A stretch of 64,000 bases of DNA from Stercorarius parasiticus (GCA_013396915.1 VWZL01002002.1:248001-312000), one strand, 5' to 3'. Shown: positions 41,510-55,300, counted from the first letter of the stretch. Made by a program: numbers and translations. Notes: generated by a model from the sequence alone, not told the origin.

Positions 41510-41515
41510 ATTAAA
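41510..41515 (+). terminator. LTR poly(A) signal (ATTAAA)
   Basis: ATTAAA lies downstream of the triplet repeat, marking the expected R region of the LTR. It is followed by C/T-rich sequence. Confidence 0.6.
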
Positions 41516-41610
41516 CTCTTCCCCCCTACCCTTCAGGGAGGGTGGGGAGAAGGGGGAGCTGAGTGAGTGGCTGCCTGGTTCTAGTTGCTAGCTGGGATCG
41601 AACCATGACA

Positions 41611-41615
41611 CCAAT
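41611..41615. repeat. Target site duplication, right copy (CCAAT)
   Basis: This matches the left copy at 41113-41117 exactly and fixes the right end of the LTR at 41610. Confidence 0.85.
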
Positions 41616-44600
41616 TAAAATAATTTCTAATTCCTTTTTACCAGAGAAGGTAGTCTGAGAACTTCAAAAGGTTCCAGTTTCCATGTTCAGAAGAATCCTT
41701 AATAGTCTAGAAAATTTAAAGAAGGAATACATCTGATTTGAGAGGAAAGAAGTTAAGAAAGTAAGATAATTTCATTTTCTGTACTTGTGCGCCAAGATAT
41801 TATGTAATAAACGTAATTTTAAAAAAATAACTTTGATAATCTTAAATTCTGTGTTGGATGATATTGAGCATGAGGGCAACTATTATAGAAATTAAGACAT
41901 CATTCAGCCAAGAATAAGCAGAGAGAGCATCCTGCAGTGTTAGACGAATAACACATCAAATATTCTAACACTTTATGGGAAAAGGAGTGATACATTACAA
42001 ATGTTTTTGGAACACAGAAGTATTTAACCCTTTGCATGATCAGTAACAAAGTAGAGAAAATACAATTTACGCAATTAAATTGTAGTCAGGTTTATATTCC
42101 ACTGGGTTTTATTTGCTCATGTGAAGATCCATTCTGAGCCTCATTCATTGCCATTAGGGACAAAGACAAATATTTTTTAGCTTTGAACCTGTTGGGAAAA
42201 CCATTATAAAAACAATGCAAGATTATTAGAGGAGTGGAGTTTTCCACGGAAGTAATGGAATCCTGCCTCTTTGCCTTAAGAGTCCTAAAGGGTGGCTCCA
42301 AAGTAAAGCATTGAAAAGATTTTCTTCTCTCATGAATTCTTTACTGTGTGATAGTAACCTTGTTCCGTGTCTGCATAACTTCAGGCTTTTATCCTCCCCG
42401 AAATAAACTTGTAGGACTTCTACATAGTAAGGGCTCACCAAAATCATCCGCTCAGATCCAGCAGCCACAGATCAGAAAAAAACACCTCTCTATGGTTAGG
42501 CTCCCACACAAGAAGGAGGATAGTGTGTGTGGCGAAGCTAAAGACAGTTGGACACCGTAAACTAGGAGAAAAGGTGTTTCTTTTGGCCAGCAGCTGACAG
42601 TCTTAACAGTCAGTTAAGGACAGACTCAACTACAGATAGGAGGATCTAGCGAAGGATATGACTAAAGATGCAGGAAAGATTCTGTAAAACCAGCGCAAAT
42701 TGTCAAGTTAGTACTGTAGCAGTGAGAATTTCTCACTAACGAAATGTTCTGGCCATGAGGATGAGAGAGAGAGGCAGTAGAAGCAGACGTGTACAGCATT
42801 TAAAGTCCTATTTAGGTGATCCATGCCCTTACAATGACCTTACAACTTCCGGAAAACTGATAAACTCTGGAAAACTCTGAGAAACTGGTTAGTAAAAACA
42901 CTGAGTGCTATAAGAAATAAATTGCTCTTGGGTCTTGGATGGTGGGGTTATTAACTCATTCAAGACAAAAAGAGCTCAGTTTTTCATTGATACATATTTT
43001 GGGGTTGCAGTGGTAAGAATTTACTTGATTAAACTTTCAAAGAAAGATTGTTCTTCCACACTTGTGTGAACAGAATTAATCCACAATTATCACATTGTGT
43101 TTTAACAGAAAATCAAGTTCCCATAACATCCATCCCATATAAATCCAGCTAACCAAGCAAAAATGTTTGTAAAGATTACATTTAGAACTTTCTGATACTA
43201 TCTTGGCTATGTATATATAATGGCCTAAGGTAATGGAGAAGAAGCTTCGCATGACCACTCTGTGGTGTATTACTGTATGTGAATATATCTATGATGTGTA
43301 GCTATGCATACACAGAAAAAAAATATTGTTCCATTGCTTTGTGCTTTGGATAATTAGAGATGTTTCTCTTCAACTAGAGACAACTAATGTTGTGGAAAAT
43401 AAGAATCGAACTCATCCCTGGGGTAACTGCTGATATCAGTCACTGAATGAGCACCTTTGGTGTCTACTCCAACTGGATTCTTAAGCAGAAACTGTGATTG
43501 GTGCTCACCCTATGAGGAGTTACAGCAACATTTAGTATGTTATTTAAAGAAAAAAGAAGAGATAGCTCATATTGCTGTTGCTAGTTCCAGGAAGCCGCTG
43601 GAACATGGTGGAGGAGCAGAGGATAATCAGCAGGGTAGGGCTGCAACTTGAATGGGGCACCGAAACTTTAATGAGCTCTGAAAGGGTTTTACCTGGAGAT
43701 GATGGAGGAAATGATGGAGAGGGGATGTCCTGCACTTGTACTCATTTTACATTTGAAGACACCTGCCCCACATATTTATTTATTCTCACATCCCTACCTG
43801 CAATGCCATTATTCTGACTATTCTTTCAAGGGCTAAGCCTCCAAACTTCCAGGTGATTTTGGTTGAATTTCCCAAGAATTCAACACCTTCCAATGTTCAG
43901 CCAATCACATGGAAAATTAACCCACTGTTCAAAATTTTGGCCTTTTTGTTTAATCCACAAGGTGGAGGAGGAATTTAACAAATGTCTGTTTAGTTTAGTA
44001 GCTACATTAACTGTAAATCTATGCTTCCACTAATGGGAAAACAATCTAAATGCCAAGCTCCAAGAAAATGTACACTGGTCCTGAGAGGAGAAGGGCCATG
44101 TAATCATAACAAATTGGCAACTGCGCTACCACTAGAAAAATTAGCCTAGACAGCAGCCCACGCTCAAACCACTCCTACTGAGTGGCTGATTGTTTCCCAG
44201 CAGCAACTGGACACTTTACCTTACATTAGCGTTCCTCCATAGGTAAGTGTTTTTCTACATTATGCTACTTTTTATTGTGAAAATAGGTAAAACAGCTCTC
44301 AGGCAAATGAGGTAGCACTGTCTTAAACCAGTAAGAATTTGGCTTAATATTCTATAAAGTTATTTCAGCCTTAGTTATTTAAATCATTCCCATACAGGGT
44401 AAGTAATATTCACCATCTCTGACTAGTAGGGGAAGATCACGAACATTTATTTTCAGAAAATTCTTGAGCTTTTAAAGAATGTTTTCTTAATTTCATCTCT
44501 TCTCTTAATCTCATTTTTCTCACTCTCTCTACTATGGTAAACTGGAAGGAATTATAAAAAAGTAAACATTTAGCAAATACAACATTCAGAAAGTATTTGC

Positions 44601-44763
44601 AAAAAAAGAGAAAATTCAATTCATAAACACAAATAGGAAACAAGTTTAGTAGAAAGGTATCTTTTTAGTCTGACAAGTAGAACTGATAAAAGTAGGAAAG
44701 CTTTCAGGTGTACAAGCCTATCTTTTTTTTTTTAATTTACCCTTAGACCTTAATTGACCCTTA

Positions 44764-44784
44764 GATCAACCTTATGGGTTGATC
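44764..44784. repeat. Short perfect inverted repeat
   Basis: GATCAACC and GGTTGATC flank the 5-nt loop TTATG. This is an 8-bp stem without other context. Confidence 0.6.
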
Positions 44785-44975
44785 GCCTTGTCTACAAAAA
44801 CAGCGCAGTTAAAAATGGCAAATCAAAATGCAATAGGCATGTTCTTATCAGCAAATGGACCTATGCCACAACTCATATTTCTAGCCAGTCAAAGTTCTGA
44901 TTTATGTAATTTTTACACAAATCATTGTGCATAAAACATATAAATCAGTGTCTGAAGTGATGAGTTTGGGTTATG

Positions 44976-45013
44976 TTTTTTTCTTTTTTTTTCTTTTTTT
45001 TTCTTTTTTTTTT
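44976..45013 (+). repeat. T-tracts phased at 10 bp
   Basis: Runs of 7, 9, 9 and 10 T residues are separated by single C residues at 44983, 44993 and 45003, exactly 10 bp apart. It could be a simple repeat of a T9C unit. The spacing is also that of phased A-tracts, which can bend DNA. Confidence 0.9.
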
Positions 45014-47777
45014 GTCAACAGTCAGTCTTTTATATTCTGTTCTCCATCACTACTCTACTTAGCACAGGAGGACAAAGTTTTATGCAATATGTGATACTAA
45101 GAAAATAAATGCCTAGACATTTCTTTCCTTATTTCTGTACAGGACAACTTTCAGTGATATATGTTGGGAGATTTGCTGTGTTTGCAATGACATATTGCAT
45201 TACTTGTAATATGTTTCAGTGTATGAAATGCTGGTTTACAAATCTATTCGCTGAGCACTATTATTTAAGGCAGCAGCTTCAGAGAGCAAGTGTATCACGT
45301 CATGTCTCAGGAACACAAAAGTGGTTTTGACAGCAAACTATATAAAATCAATTGTGCTGATTTCAAGGATGAGTGACCTTTCAGGTTTGGATACTTCTCC
45401 ATTTACGTGAGGATCATTTGTAAGTGAATTGCAAGTTCTGAGTGTTTTGTTGTGGTGGGCCAACAAGGTGAAAAAAACAATAATCCAGAAGAGCTACCAG
45501 CTTAAGTGTGGCTCATTCTGAACAATTTGTTCCACGCTGGTTTTGGAGGATCCAAGACGTGCCACAAGATAGCATGATAGCAGCAGATAATCAATAAAGG
45601 CTATAGGAAAAAAGACAGAAATGACTGCCCATGGAATTGCACGCAGGCAGCCATGTAGACAAATGACATTGCTGACTGCTCTATCAGATGTAGATTTTAA
45701 GTACAAGAGAAGCTCTGTGAAACCCCATGCAGTGCAGAGCTACAAAGAGAGCACATCTGCTGCTTCTTCCTGCTCAAGGGAACAAAGAACTCAATCAGAT
45801 GTTAGATTTCCAGCAGCTTCCTCAGTACTTTTCAAAGGTGTCTTTTTATAAGGGACAAGCTCAAGCTTTTTACCCATCACCTTCATCTCCCTTTTGTGTG
45901 TGGTTTGTCTCATCTGTTAAACTGCAAGGCTTTTCAGAGAAGAGAAATGCAATGAAGTGATCTCCTCCTAGGAATGAAGAACATGAGTGAGTGGGTATGT
46001 GCACACCCACGTATGCACAGCGCTCAGACTTGCAGACAGAGGAGATCCCTTCCCATTGCCACTGCCCAGGGCAAATTCCTTGAGGAGTCTGAACCTTCAC
46101 TTTTTTCAGTGAAGTTGCAAGAGTCTAAGTTTCGAGGACTAAAAGTGACACAGAGCTTATGAGTTCCGCTTTAAAAATGTTTTTTTATAAATTGTTTTTC
46201 ATCTGCAGACCTCAAGCAGTCCCAGAAGAAGAGGCCTGAATCCTTTCTTGGTTATAGACAGGGAACTTAGGGCATGGAGAGGCCATTTAGTTGGCTCACA
46301 GGCTTTTTTTGTTGCTAACAGCAAGGATCTGAGAGGACTACATAGAATCCTAGCCTGGTAAAATCTCTACAGATTGAAAGACTCTTTGGTATTACAGTAG
46401 ATCGTATCTTTCTGTTTCCTTATGGGCAGAGTTCTAAAACTAAATATTTCACATCATGCTAGGTATAATTTTTTACTTCTGTGAATAATCAGCATAGTAA
46501 TGAAGTTTAAGTAATAAATCACATTTGACTTCCAGCAAAATTCCCCAGTAGGGGTGATTTTAAGTTGACAATGTTAACCGGGTTTTGGACCAAATAGTGT
46601 GCAAAAGCAAAATTATTTAAGCTCTTCAGGCTAAGGTGGTGGTGTATATTTCCTTCAGCAACGATAATAAAATTTTAGTGGTCTCCATAGCAATGCAGGT
46701 GAAAATTTAGAAAGCCATGAAAGTATCCAACAGCAAATACAGAAATGCATAATATTACACATGCATCCCACTGAGGCTTGGTTTTCAGGAATGCTGAGAA
46801 AATTAAGTCAACATTTGCCACTTAAAAGAATAGGGTTTGGCTACCATGAATCACTATAATTGAGCAAGGATCATGCTGCTGTGGCATGTTGCCTCGCTGA
46901 AAAAGTATCTTTACTTTCATATTTTTTACAGATATTTTTGATTCAAACAAATATAAAACTTGCTGAACTATTGAATTTTGTATATTTTCTCTGTAATTTA
47001 GTCAACACTGTATACTTTAATAAGTAAAAAAATCCAAATCACATGGGGACAGATATTTGCCAAATAGATTTCAGCCAAAAGTCTTGATGAAATTTTTTAA
47101 TTATTTTTATCAACAATTTTTTTTATTCATATATTTCAAGGGCCAAAAGGAAGAATTTACCAGCATAACCTAGAATACAGAATTCCTCCTACTAATTCCT
47201 GCAATGCAAAAAATTAATCTACGCTGTTCTTATGTAACATTAAGATCCTTTATAATATCAAAGGTATCTTTTAGATGCTGTATAATCAGACTCTGACCTT
47301 CACAGCCTTTGTTTTTAATGAATCTCTTGGACAAAGTTTTTAGGTTGAACTTAATATGGATCCTTTCAAGCAGAGGGAGCAGCAGCAGTCCCTCCCATGA
47401 AGAATGTTTAACGCAACCCATGGCTGAAAGATTAAGCACATTTACAAAGTAAGAGAGAGCTCCAGGGAGACCCATAAGCCAGTAAATATCTGAGCCAATG
47501 AATCTAACATTGCAGCCTGTGTTGACCCTTCAGCTGAGATGTAGAAGCAGTATAACCACGCAGGTACTGTGTGGTACCTATACACCTATACTACTTTCCA
47601 GGAGTGGGTGCGTTTGTGGTAGCTTATGTTTCACACTGTGCCCCTCAGCTCTCCTGGTACTAGTGTTGCCACATGTGCTGCCAGCTCAGGTTTTTCAACC
47701 CATCCACAGTGCAAAGGAGGGCCAAGACTTTCCCTGCACCTACTGGTGTAGATGTGCCTCAGTGGCACATAATACAG

Positions 47778-47840
47778 CTGGACAAGATGATCTCCAGAGG
47801 TCCTTTCCTACCTCAGCTATTCCGTGATACTATCATTCTG
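47778..47840 (+). mobile_element. CR1 extreme 3' tail fragment
   Basis: GGACAAGATGATCTCCAGAG, GTCCTTTCCTACCTC and a degraded TTCCGTGATACTATCATTCTG tail match the last 60 bp of CR1. Anything further upstream is not recognisable. It is an old fragment. Confidence 0.7.
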
Positions 47841-50800
47841 CGTTATAGAAAAATGATATCCATAAAGTCTACATTAAAAAGATACGGAAGGTGCACAGTG
47901 AGCATGCCAGATATAACACCCATCTTATATATATTCTTTATCATAAGAATTTTTTGTGAATACTCAAAATAAAAAACATTCTTACTATGATCACTTATTG
48001 AAGCAAGAACCTTTTTTTCCCAGTAGAGTCCTGCAGCTGCTGAAGTCATGCTCAGATTGCTTTCTCTCATCCTATTCAGGATGAATATTCATTCATAGTC
48101 ACTGAGCACTTAGTTCACACAGAGAGGAGCAGTTTCATCTGGAAAGAATCAAAAAATCCTACCTCAGAAGACTCTGCAGCCCTGTATCAGGGAGGTGGTA
48201 GTTGGAGACCCAAAGTCTGTGAGGCATTGAGGGGAGCTGCTCCTGCCTATTCCATATCTGGGCTGTCTATGCTGAGTAATGAGTTACTGGACAAAGCAGA
48301 GCTACAAGAAGAGTGGGATTAGCTAAGCACTCATCCCAGCCGTTCCCACAGGAGAACAGAAATATTCCTGAGATCCACTGCCAGATGCTTCCCAAGAAGA
48401 CAGGCTATGCATCTGCTTCAGGGAAGCAAATAGCAAATGGTAGTGGCTGGAGGGAACTGCAGAGGGAATAGCAAAAGGAAGACAGAGAGGGAGAGATCAG
48501 AAAGGGGTTGGCAAGGAACCAGTGTTTGGCTCAGGCTGCAGAATACAAGGAGTCTCAGGGAAGACTGTAGAGCTGTTGGAACGCAGAGTTAGAGATTATC
48601 CTACTACCAAAATGCCACTGGATAAAAATTTATGTTTTGTGCAGGATCTGAAGACATAAGTGAGATAGTCCTACCAAAAATATAAGGGTGGGGAGCTCTT
48701 GTATGCACACAGATGGGGTGTGGGCATGAGCTATGTGAACAGGGATCAGAGTTACGAAGTCTAAGGCAATTTAGCCAAAGTCCAGACTGAGCATTTTCTT
48801 GCTTCCTGAACCAAAGCAGCATGGGCAGGACTACAGTTGAGGGCAGGCTCTGAGGACTGTGAGATTGAACTGAAGCATCTATACACCCCACAGGTCTTTC
48901 AGTGGTTGTAGTCCTCATGGCTTGACTTGGAGAAGCCATGAGTCCTACTGGAGTCAATGGTAATACCATACATGTAACTCCTCAGGCATCCCTCTTTGGG
49001 TTCCCAAAACAAAGACACAAAGGAAGCAATTTAGATGCCTAAACACAGGCGTCTGATGTCATTTTAGACCTCCTGTTAGATGCTCCACAAGGGAATAAGG
49101 CTCACATAGTCCTGTCCATATCTCCCAGTCACAGAAGGATGTTCCAGTTACTCAGGTTATTTGAAATGGCATAGATGTGGATGTTCAGGTTCCTGAATGG
49201 GCCCTCCAGTTTTAACTGTGGTGTTTTGATAGGACAACTGGGGGAAGATGCCAGTAAAAAGGGCCAAGGAGCACAAGGAAAATTTTGACTGAGGGAGTAC
49301 ATTTTCAAACTGTAACCTGCAACTGTATAATTCACATTCATGTTACAACTGTTTCCAAAAATCTGCTCATATAACTGAGAATTTCTTAAAGTCACAAAAA
49401 ACTGAAAAAAAATAGGTTGGACAAAGCTTAGAAAAAGTAAGTTGGCAGCAATAAAACTCAAAGTTATTGGTGAGTCCTATGACAGTTAAGTAGGAACTGA
49501 AACCCTGATCTGGTGTTACCCACTGAAAAAAGAACTAGACATAGCATGTGTTAAATTATCCTTTTATCACCTATGAAAGAATGCCAGACTTTGGCACCTA
49601 TTATTGCCATTAGATGGACTATACTTTAGTCACACCTAGACTCAATTATTGCCACAGTGCTAGCTGCAGCAGGCTATTTCAAAATATACCCCAGCCTGTG
49701 CCATCTTTGTACTGCTGGACTCCCAATTAAAAGAAAGTTACTGAAGGCCCATTTTCGCAGCTTAGCACTCTAGGAGCTTGGAAAATAAGAATGATTTCTC
49801 ACCGTGAACTGCGAAATGAACATAAAAGTGGTATAGACTTCTTTTTTCCCTTTGAATTACAGGTGCACCTCTGGTTTAGAGTTGGAGACACTTTGCTCAG
49901 TAAAGCTACACCAAGGCAGCCCTGTAACCCAGCTGCAAACCTGGCTGAAAAGCAATCAGCACTGGCCAACAGAGTCATTTTCAGAGAAGGAAAGGCTGAG
50001 TCCCAGGGGCAATCCCTACCATAAGGGTTGTGGGATTCATCCCCACCAGAGCTTTACAAACCTTACATCTTTCATTGTCCCTCTAAGTATAATGCAGAAT
50101 AAGGCAAAGGGGGTAACTACAGCCTCATACAAACTTGTTAGGCATGAAATGTAATGAGTTTCTTTTTTAATAGCAGTTAAATTCGTTATAGAGATCTTGT
50201 ACATTCTTGCTGCTGTGAAGTAATACTCTGGGCATTTCCCTGGCTGTCACAGGAACAGCCATTCGGAAGAACAAAAAAAGGGGCAGGTGAGAGAAAGACA
50301 CAAGATATTTTACAAGACGCTGGCCTTTTTTGTGTGCTTTTTCAAAGACTTACGTATTCTTATATTAGTTCTACCTTAATAACCTGCAATGTTCTTGTTT
50401 TGTATATTGCTCTGTTAAACTTTCGTTGCACTATTCATGCTCACATACATATCTACTACAAAAATTTCGGTTGAGACGCCCATCAGCTAAAACAGCATTA
50501 GAGATACCAGTTTTGAGAAGGATGTAACAGTTTTTGAACCATGTCCAGCTTTATAATTTGAGTAAAAAGCAAAAAATACGAACACAAAAATACAGATCCT
50601 TTGCATTTCTTTAAAAAATATTCCTCAGCTCTCAGTTTTCACAGTGTCCCTCTTGGCTAAAACTGAGGATCTTGATAGAACTGCAGTATCTGAGCTGGCT
50701 TCCCTGAATTATAATTATAATGTCATTTGTTTCTTTGTGAGTTAGATAATAAAAGCCAAGAGCTTGAATAGCATTCGGAAAGGGATTAGCCATTCTGTGG

Positions 50801-51984
50801 ATAATGAAAACTTTCACAAGAGTATTTAAACAGGAACAGTTCTTCTTTTAAGAAGGGCATAGACTTTTTTTTTCCCCTCCAGTCCATAAACACTAACTGA
50901 CAGCACAAAGGGAATGTGGAAACAGGTTATTCCCTGACTATTTACCTGGGGATTTTTAACACCTCTCTCTGCACCCTTGAAGTGCAACGTGATCAGAGAC
51001 TGTATGATAGGACCTTATGGAGGCAAGTTGAGGCTTAAAAGACATAAAGCAGAGATAGACACATTACAGCTGTATATTTCTAGTGTCACTGAGCAAAATT
51101 ATACTGTAATGACTTCTTCACAGCATAGGGGAGAGAATACTATTGTGTTTCAGCTTACGTGTTACTTCTCATGTTTCAGAGAAGTACAAATACACTGCTG
51201 GTAACTCAGGAGGTGAAGCCACGCCACAAGCCAGGTCATCTATCCAGCATTTCCTGCTTCTTTAGAAAACAAAAGGGCACAAGAGTAGCTCATGTGCTCA
51301 GGCTTAGCTGAAAGACCATGTTACCCATACTATAGCACTCCACAGTCTGGTTTCTTATACGTACAATTAATCTAGTGATAATTTCCTAGCTGTTTTCTAT
51401 ATTGCTATTAAACTGTGCACACAGGAGTCCTCTGGCCTGCTGTGATTAGGCATAACGTGATACAGCTTTTATCATCAGCATGAAAATGGGAGTTTTCTGG
51501 TTGAAACTGCATAGTTTTGCACTCAGTTTTGCAGTGATTCTTCCTATTTATTATGTATAAAGAATGCATCAAATCATACCCGAATTACTGCGCTTACTCT
51601 TTGAGTAAAAATTTAATTTTCTGAGAATTTTCAAGGGAAGCTGTTAATTTCTTCATGAGTTAAATTTATTTAGTGATGAGACCTTTAATTTAGCAATCAT
51701 TGTCAGACCTTTACTCTGTCCCCGATGATCTGCACGTTGGCAAGTCTGCATACACAAGCCCTGGCAAAGGAAGGGATTGAGAAACTCTGGCTGGATTTCT
51801 TCTTTGTATTGCTTATTGTTGGGTTTCAGGACTGTATATATCAGCAATTCAATATAACCAAAAGTTTTTCTTCAAAGGAACTCTTTAAAATTATGTTCTC
51901 CTTAAGAGAAGCGTGCAACAATCTCTTGAACCCCAAAACTGAGGCTACGTGATATCCTTGTTTTAGGCCGTTGACTTAATCCAG
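47841..51984. other. Intergenic DNA, nothing recognised
   Basis: The stretch 48120-49140 is moderately GC-richer than its surroundings and has a 121-codon minus-strand open frame at 48604-48969. It shows no protein family that I know and no splice or start context. The rest is AT-rich, with no gene or repeat identified. Confidence 0.5.
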
Positions 51985-52335
51985 TCACCATCACCTAGTA
52001 AGGAGCGCAGGAAGGGAGGAGACAGGCTGTGCTGGTTTGTGGGTTTCTTGGATAGACCTCGCGTCTGCGCTGCAGTAGGTTTGTCTCCAGCCCCATCTCC
52101 TGCCTCTTCTGAGGAGATCCCTGCGCTCAACCCAGACTTGACTCCATACCTCACCTTGCCTGGGACTGTCGATGGACCCTGTCCCTCTCACCACCCTGCC
52201 CTGATGCCAGTGGGGTTGTGCCTTCATCACTGCCCTGCCTGTTCTCAGCTCATCCTCGTCAGTGGAGCAGCCGGGCTCTTGCTGCTCCCTGATGTGCCCA
52301 AACCAAGTCACTGCTGCTTGCAGAGAATCTGGTAA
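51985..52335. other. GC-rich block of unknown origin, possible interspersed repeat
   Basis: About 350 bp of clearly GC-rich sequence, with CpGs such as CTCGCGTCTGCGCTGC, sits abruptly inside AT-rich DNA. Both strands happen to be open (98 codons +, 106 codons -), as expected of GC-rich sequence, and neither product looks like a known protein. The wording suggests an inserted repeat (LTR or similar), but I cannot name a family. Confidence 0.4.
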
Positions 52336-55300
52336 ATTTACTGCTTTACTGTAAAGGAGCTGCTGAAGCGAATGATAGCACAGGGGTTATTTATTTAACT
52401 TGGCTATTAAAAAGAGCTTAATGAAAATCAGACATTTTTTATTCTGTGGAGAAAAAAATTTTTTCAGCATTTGCATTAATGTTCCAGAGATTTTTATTGA
52501 TAACTTTAATACTTCTATATCTTAGAAGCAAGAGTGGAAATATCCCTACTTCTCAGGAAACAAAACACTCTTGGAAAATTAGAAAATGTTAAGCATTTCA
52601 GTTGAGTGTTTGCTTTTTAAGAGAAAAATGGCATTCCTACAATTGCATAGTTTATTTCAGATTATTGAACTAAATGGTCTTGTTCTAAATCAGTTCAATT
52701 TAAAACTATGTTTCTTTAAGGTAATTCACTAGACCACGGAAGCTATCATTTATATGGTAGTTCTTTGTTATTTTCCTATAGATTAGGTTTCACCCTCTTC
52801 CTCATGCCACATGAGAAGTATGACACAACGTGTGGTGCTTTACAGAGGTCAATCAGAGAAGAGATGCATGCATCATGACAGATTTCAATTAGAGATGACT
52901 CATATAAAGGTTACATGTATCTGTCGTGCACTGGAAGATCAGAGTCAAGGGCTGTAAGCAACTCAGATTCTGGCAAGATGCATTTTATGACAGATAGAGA
53001 CTAGGATTACATCAGAAGCCATATAAAATCTAGTTTATTTGTGAGCTCAAATGATTGGAAGTATATTTAATTAATTATTCACAAATTTAATCAAGAAGAG
53101 AAACTGCATGCTGTTGAGAGCAGACCCAAAACAGTAGATTGCCAGTAATTACGTAAAGGCAAGACACAGAATGTAAACAGCTGCTTTGACATTTGTATTT
53201 CACTCTTCATCCTGGATCACAAAAGGGAGCTACCGAGGCAGGGCAGACACCTTCTGGGAGAATTTGCAGTGGTCTTGTGGGATTCCTGGAGGTTTTTGGG
53301 GCATCCAGGTTAGGCCAGTCAGGGTGTCCATGTCAGCCACATACACCAGCAGGAAGGCAGCAGAGTTACAACTGGCTTGCAGCTAGGACTGTTAGTTGCA
53401 AGTTTTACTCCCTTTTTTTTTGTTTTTTTAGGGTAAAATAAAAGCAGTTTAAACCAGATCATTCTGATACCTGTGGGTGAGGGGAAGCTCCTCAGCTGAG
53501 GACTATCTCAGGCAGTGGCAGTGCTGCCCACCACCTTGCATCCAGCATGGTGGTCTTATGAAGTGGGTTGAATAAACTGGCTGAGCTAATGGAAAGATAC
53601 TCCTAATTTTAGAGTGGAGGTGAGGGGGAAGGTGTTGGTGGTTTTTGCAAGGTCAGACTTCCAGCCCGCTCCCAGCTCAGCTGCATGGTCACAACGGGTG
53701 ACGCAAAGAAGGCAGTGGGAATGTGAGGCCAGAAAGGGAAGAAGAGCAGGAAAGCCCCTGTGGAAGTTGTCTGATCTTGCATCAGGTGAAGATGATCTAT
53801 CAGATCTTATTATCTCCTTCCAAGGTTAATTCAAATAGATTAGCTCAATCCCATGCAAACCTCCAACAGTTAGGGGTGCAGCACAGCATGGAGCAGAGTT
53901 CAAGCAACTGGGTTCTCCTGGGCTTGCTACTAAGGTGATGCCACCAGGAAGCTAGCACTTCAACAGACAGGCAAATTTTTAAAAAGCTGTGTTCACATTC
54001 TTTATTTGCAATTTCAATTACTTTCTTTGCATATGCACCCCTTCTGGTTAGTGGAAACCCAAAAGTGTAGGTAGATCTGTATTTTCATAGTTGAATGGGG
54101 AAGCTGTTTTGCCACACTATTGACTATTTACAAAATTTTAATGTTCCAAAAAATGTAGATAAACATGTATTTAAGACTTTTTGGATAACTTCTCATTATA
54201 AGACTCTGCAAACCTTTCAGTTAGGGAGATACTCCTAGTTTTTAATCCTGAATCTTCCTAGGTTTCTTTTTTTCTTGTAATTTGTAATTTAATACACTAA
54301 ACTCTAATATTTTCATAAACAAACATTCACTTCAAAGGAAGGAAATTAGACACATCTTCCACCACCTACTGTAACTCTCCAAGCTGGGATTTTCAGAGGA
54401 ACCCAGGGAAGCTTGATCCCTCCTGACATATCAGAGTAGATGAGCATCTAATTCTTGTAGTTCCCTTTAGAAAAATCTCAGGTCTGAGGCAGCTTTGGGC
54501 TACTCTTTTAAAAAAAAAATAAATCAAACTTTCCTCTCAGACACCCATTTACTTGCTAAAAGGAGTTCAATCTCCTTCTCCATTTAATAAACAAAAAATT
54601 ATCCAATGCAATCATCATGATTGCCTTAATATTGACTCTGGTACCTATGAGGCATTTCTGGATTTCTGGGGACTGGATGTTGTTTATGAACAGCTTGATT
54701 TTTCAATATACAATTTCATTTTCTCTCACTCTTTTAATTCTACTTGAAGTTTATATATTTTCCGTTCCTGTAAAATTGACAATCATTGAATACACCAAAT
54801 ATAAAGACACTATTAAATGGCATTTATAAGCATCACTTTATGTGGAAAGAAATCATTGAAAGATCTACTGAGTTTATAACTGGGAAAGCAGAACAATTCT
54901 TTCTTTCCAAAATAAAAAGCCTTTTTTATCTGAGCAAAGACTTATAGCAAGTGGAAGTTCAATATCATGCCTTTGAGAATTACAATCTATTTAGACCAAA
55001 GTAAAACTATTTGAAAGGAAGTATTAAATAGTGAGAAGTAGTTATGCATGGCAATTTTCTAAAATGTTTGGATTTCTCATTTCAGTCTCAGTCACTTTTC
55101 TATCTGCAGTATCCTTTCCATTTCATATCCAGTTCACAATTTAACATCTGAAGCAGTCTTTGAAGTATGTCATTTATAGCAAAAAGCACAGGAAGAATAT
55201 TACTTTCTTTTTTTTTCCCCTGGTGCGCTGAAGGAAAAAAGCATTGAGACCCTTGACTGTGCACCTAGACCCATATGGAAAAAAACATTGCCTGAATCCC

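Larger units (their letters stand above)
41118..41610 (+). mobile_element. Solo LTR of an avian ERVL-type endogenous retrovirus
   Basis: This 493-bp element begins TGTCCTCGTTTCAGCTGGGA and ends GAACCATGACA, giving TG...CA termini. It is flanked by perfect 5-bp CCAAT duplications. Inside are the order and wording of an avian ERVL LTR: AGAGTTAATTTTC, TTAGTTGTTGCTAAGT, TTTTTCAGCTTCCCAT, ATTCCATACCA, GTCATGCTCAGTATATAAA (TATA box), ATTAAA poly(A) signal, then a GGGAGGGTGGGGAGAAGGGG and GAGTGAGTGGCTGCCTGG region. No internal gag-pol sequence is present, so it arose by recombination between the two LTRs of a provirus. It is a fixed, non-coding relic. Confidence 0.92.
41616..47777. other. Intergenic DNA, mostly unremarkable
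   Basis: AT-rich flank with no coding gene recognised. It contains a phased T-tract array at 44976-45013 and an 8-bp-stem inverted repeat at 44764-44784. Short open frames (for example 45109-45330 and 45621-45960) have no recognisable domain. Confidence 0.6.

Noticed and set aside
41324..41566. Open frame with long valine/isoleucine run, looking like a membrane protein
   Set aside because: It is the translation of the GTT/GTC triplet repeat within the solo LTR.
48604..48969. 121-codon minus-strand open frame
   Set aside because: No domain, no start or splice context, and no similarity that I recognise.
52039..52335. Proline/serine-rich open frame in the GC-rich block
   Set aside because: Both strands are open, as expected from GC-rich composition, and neither resembles a known protein.
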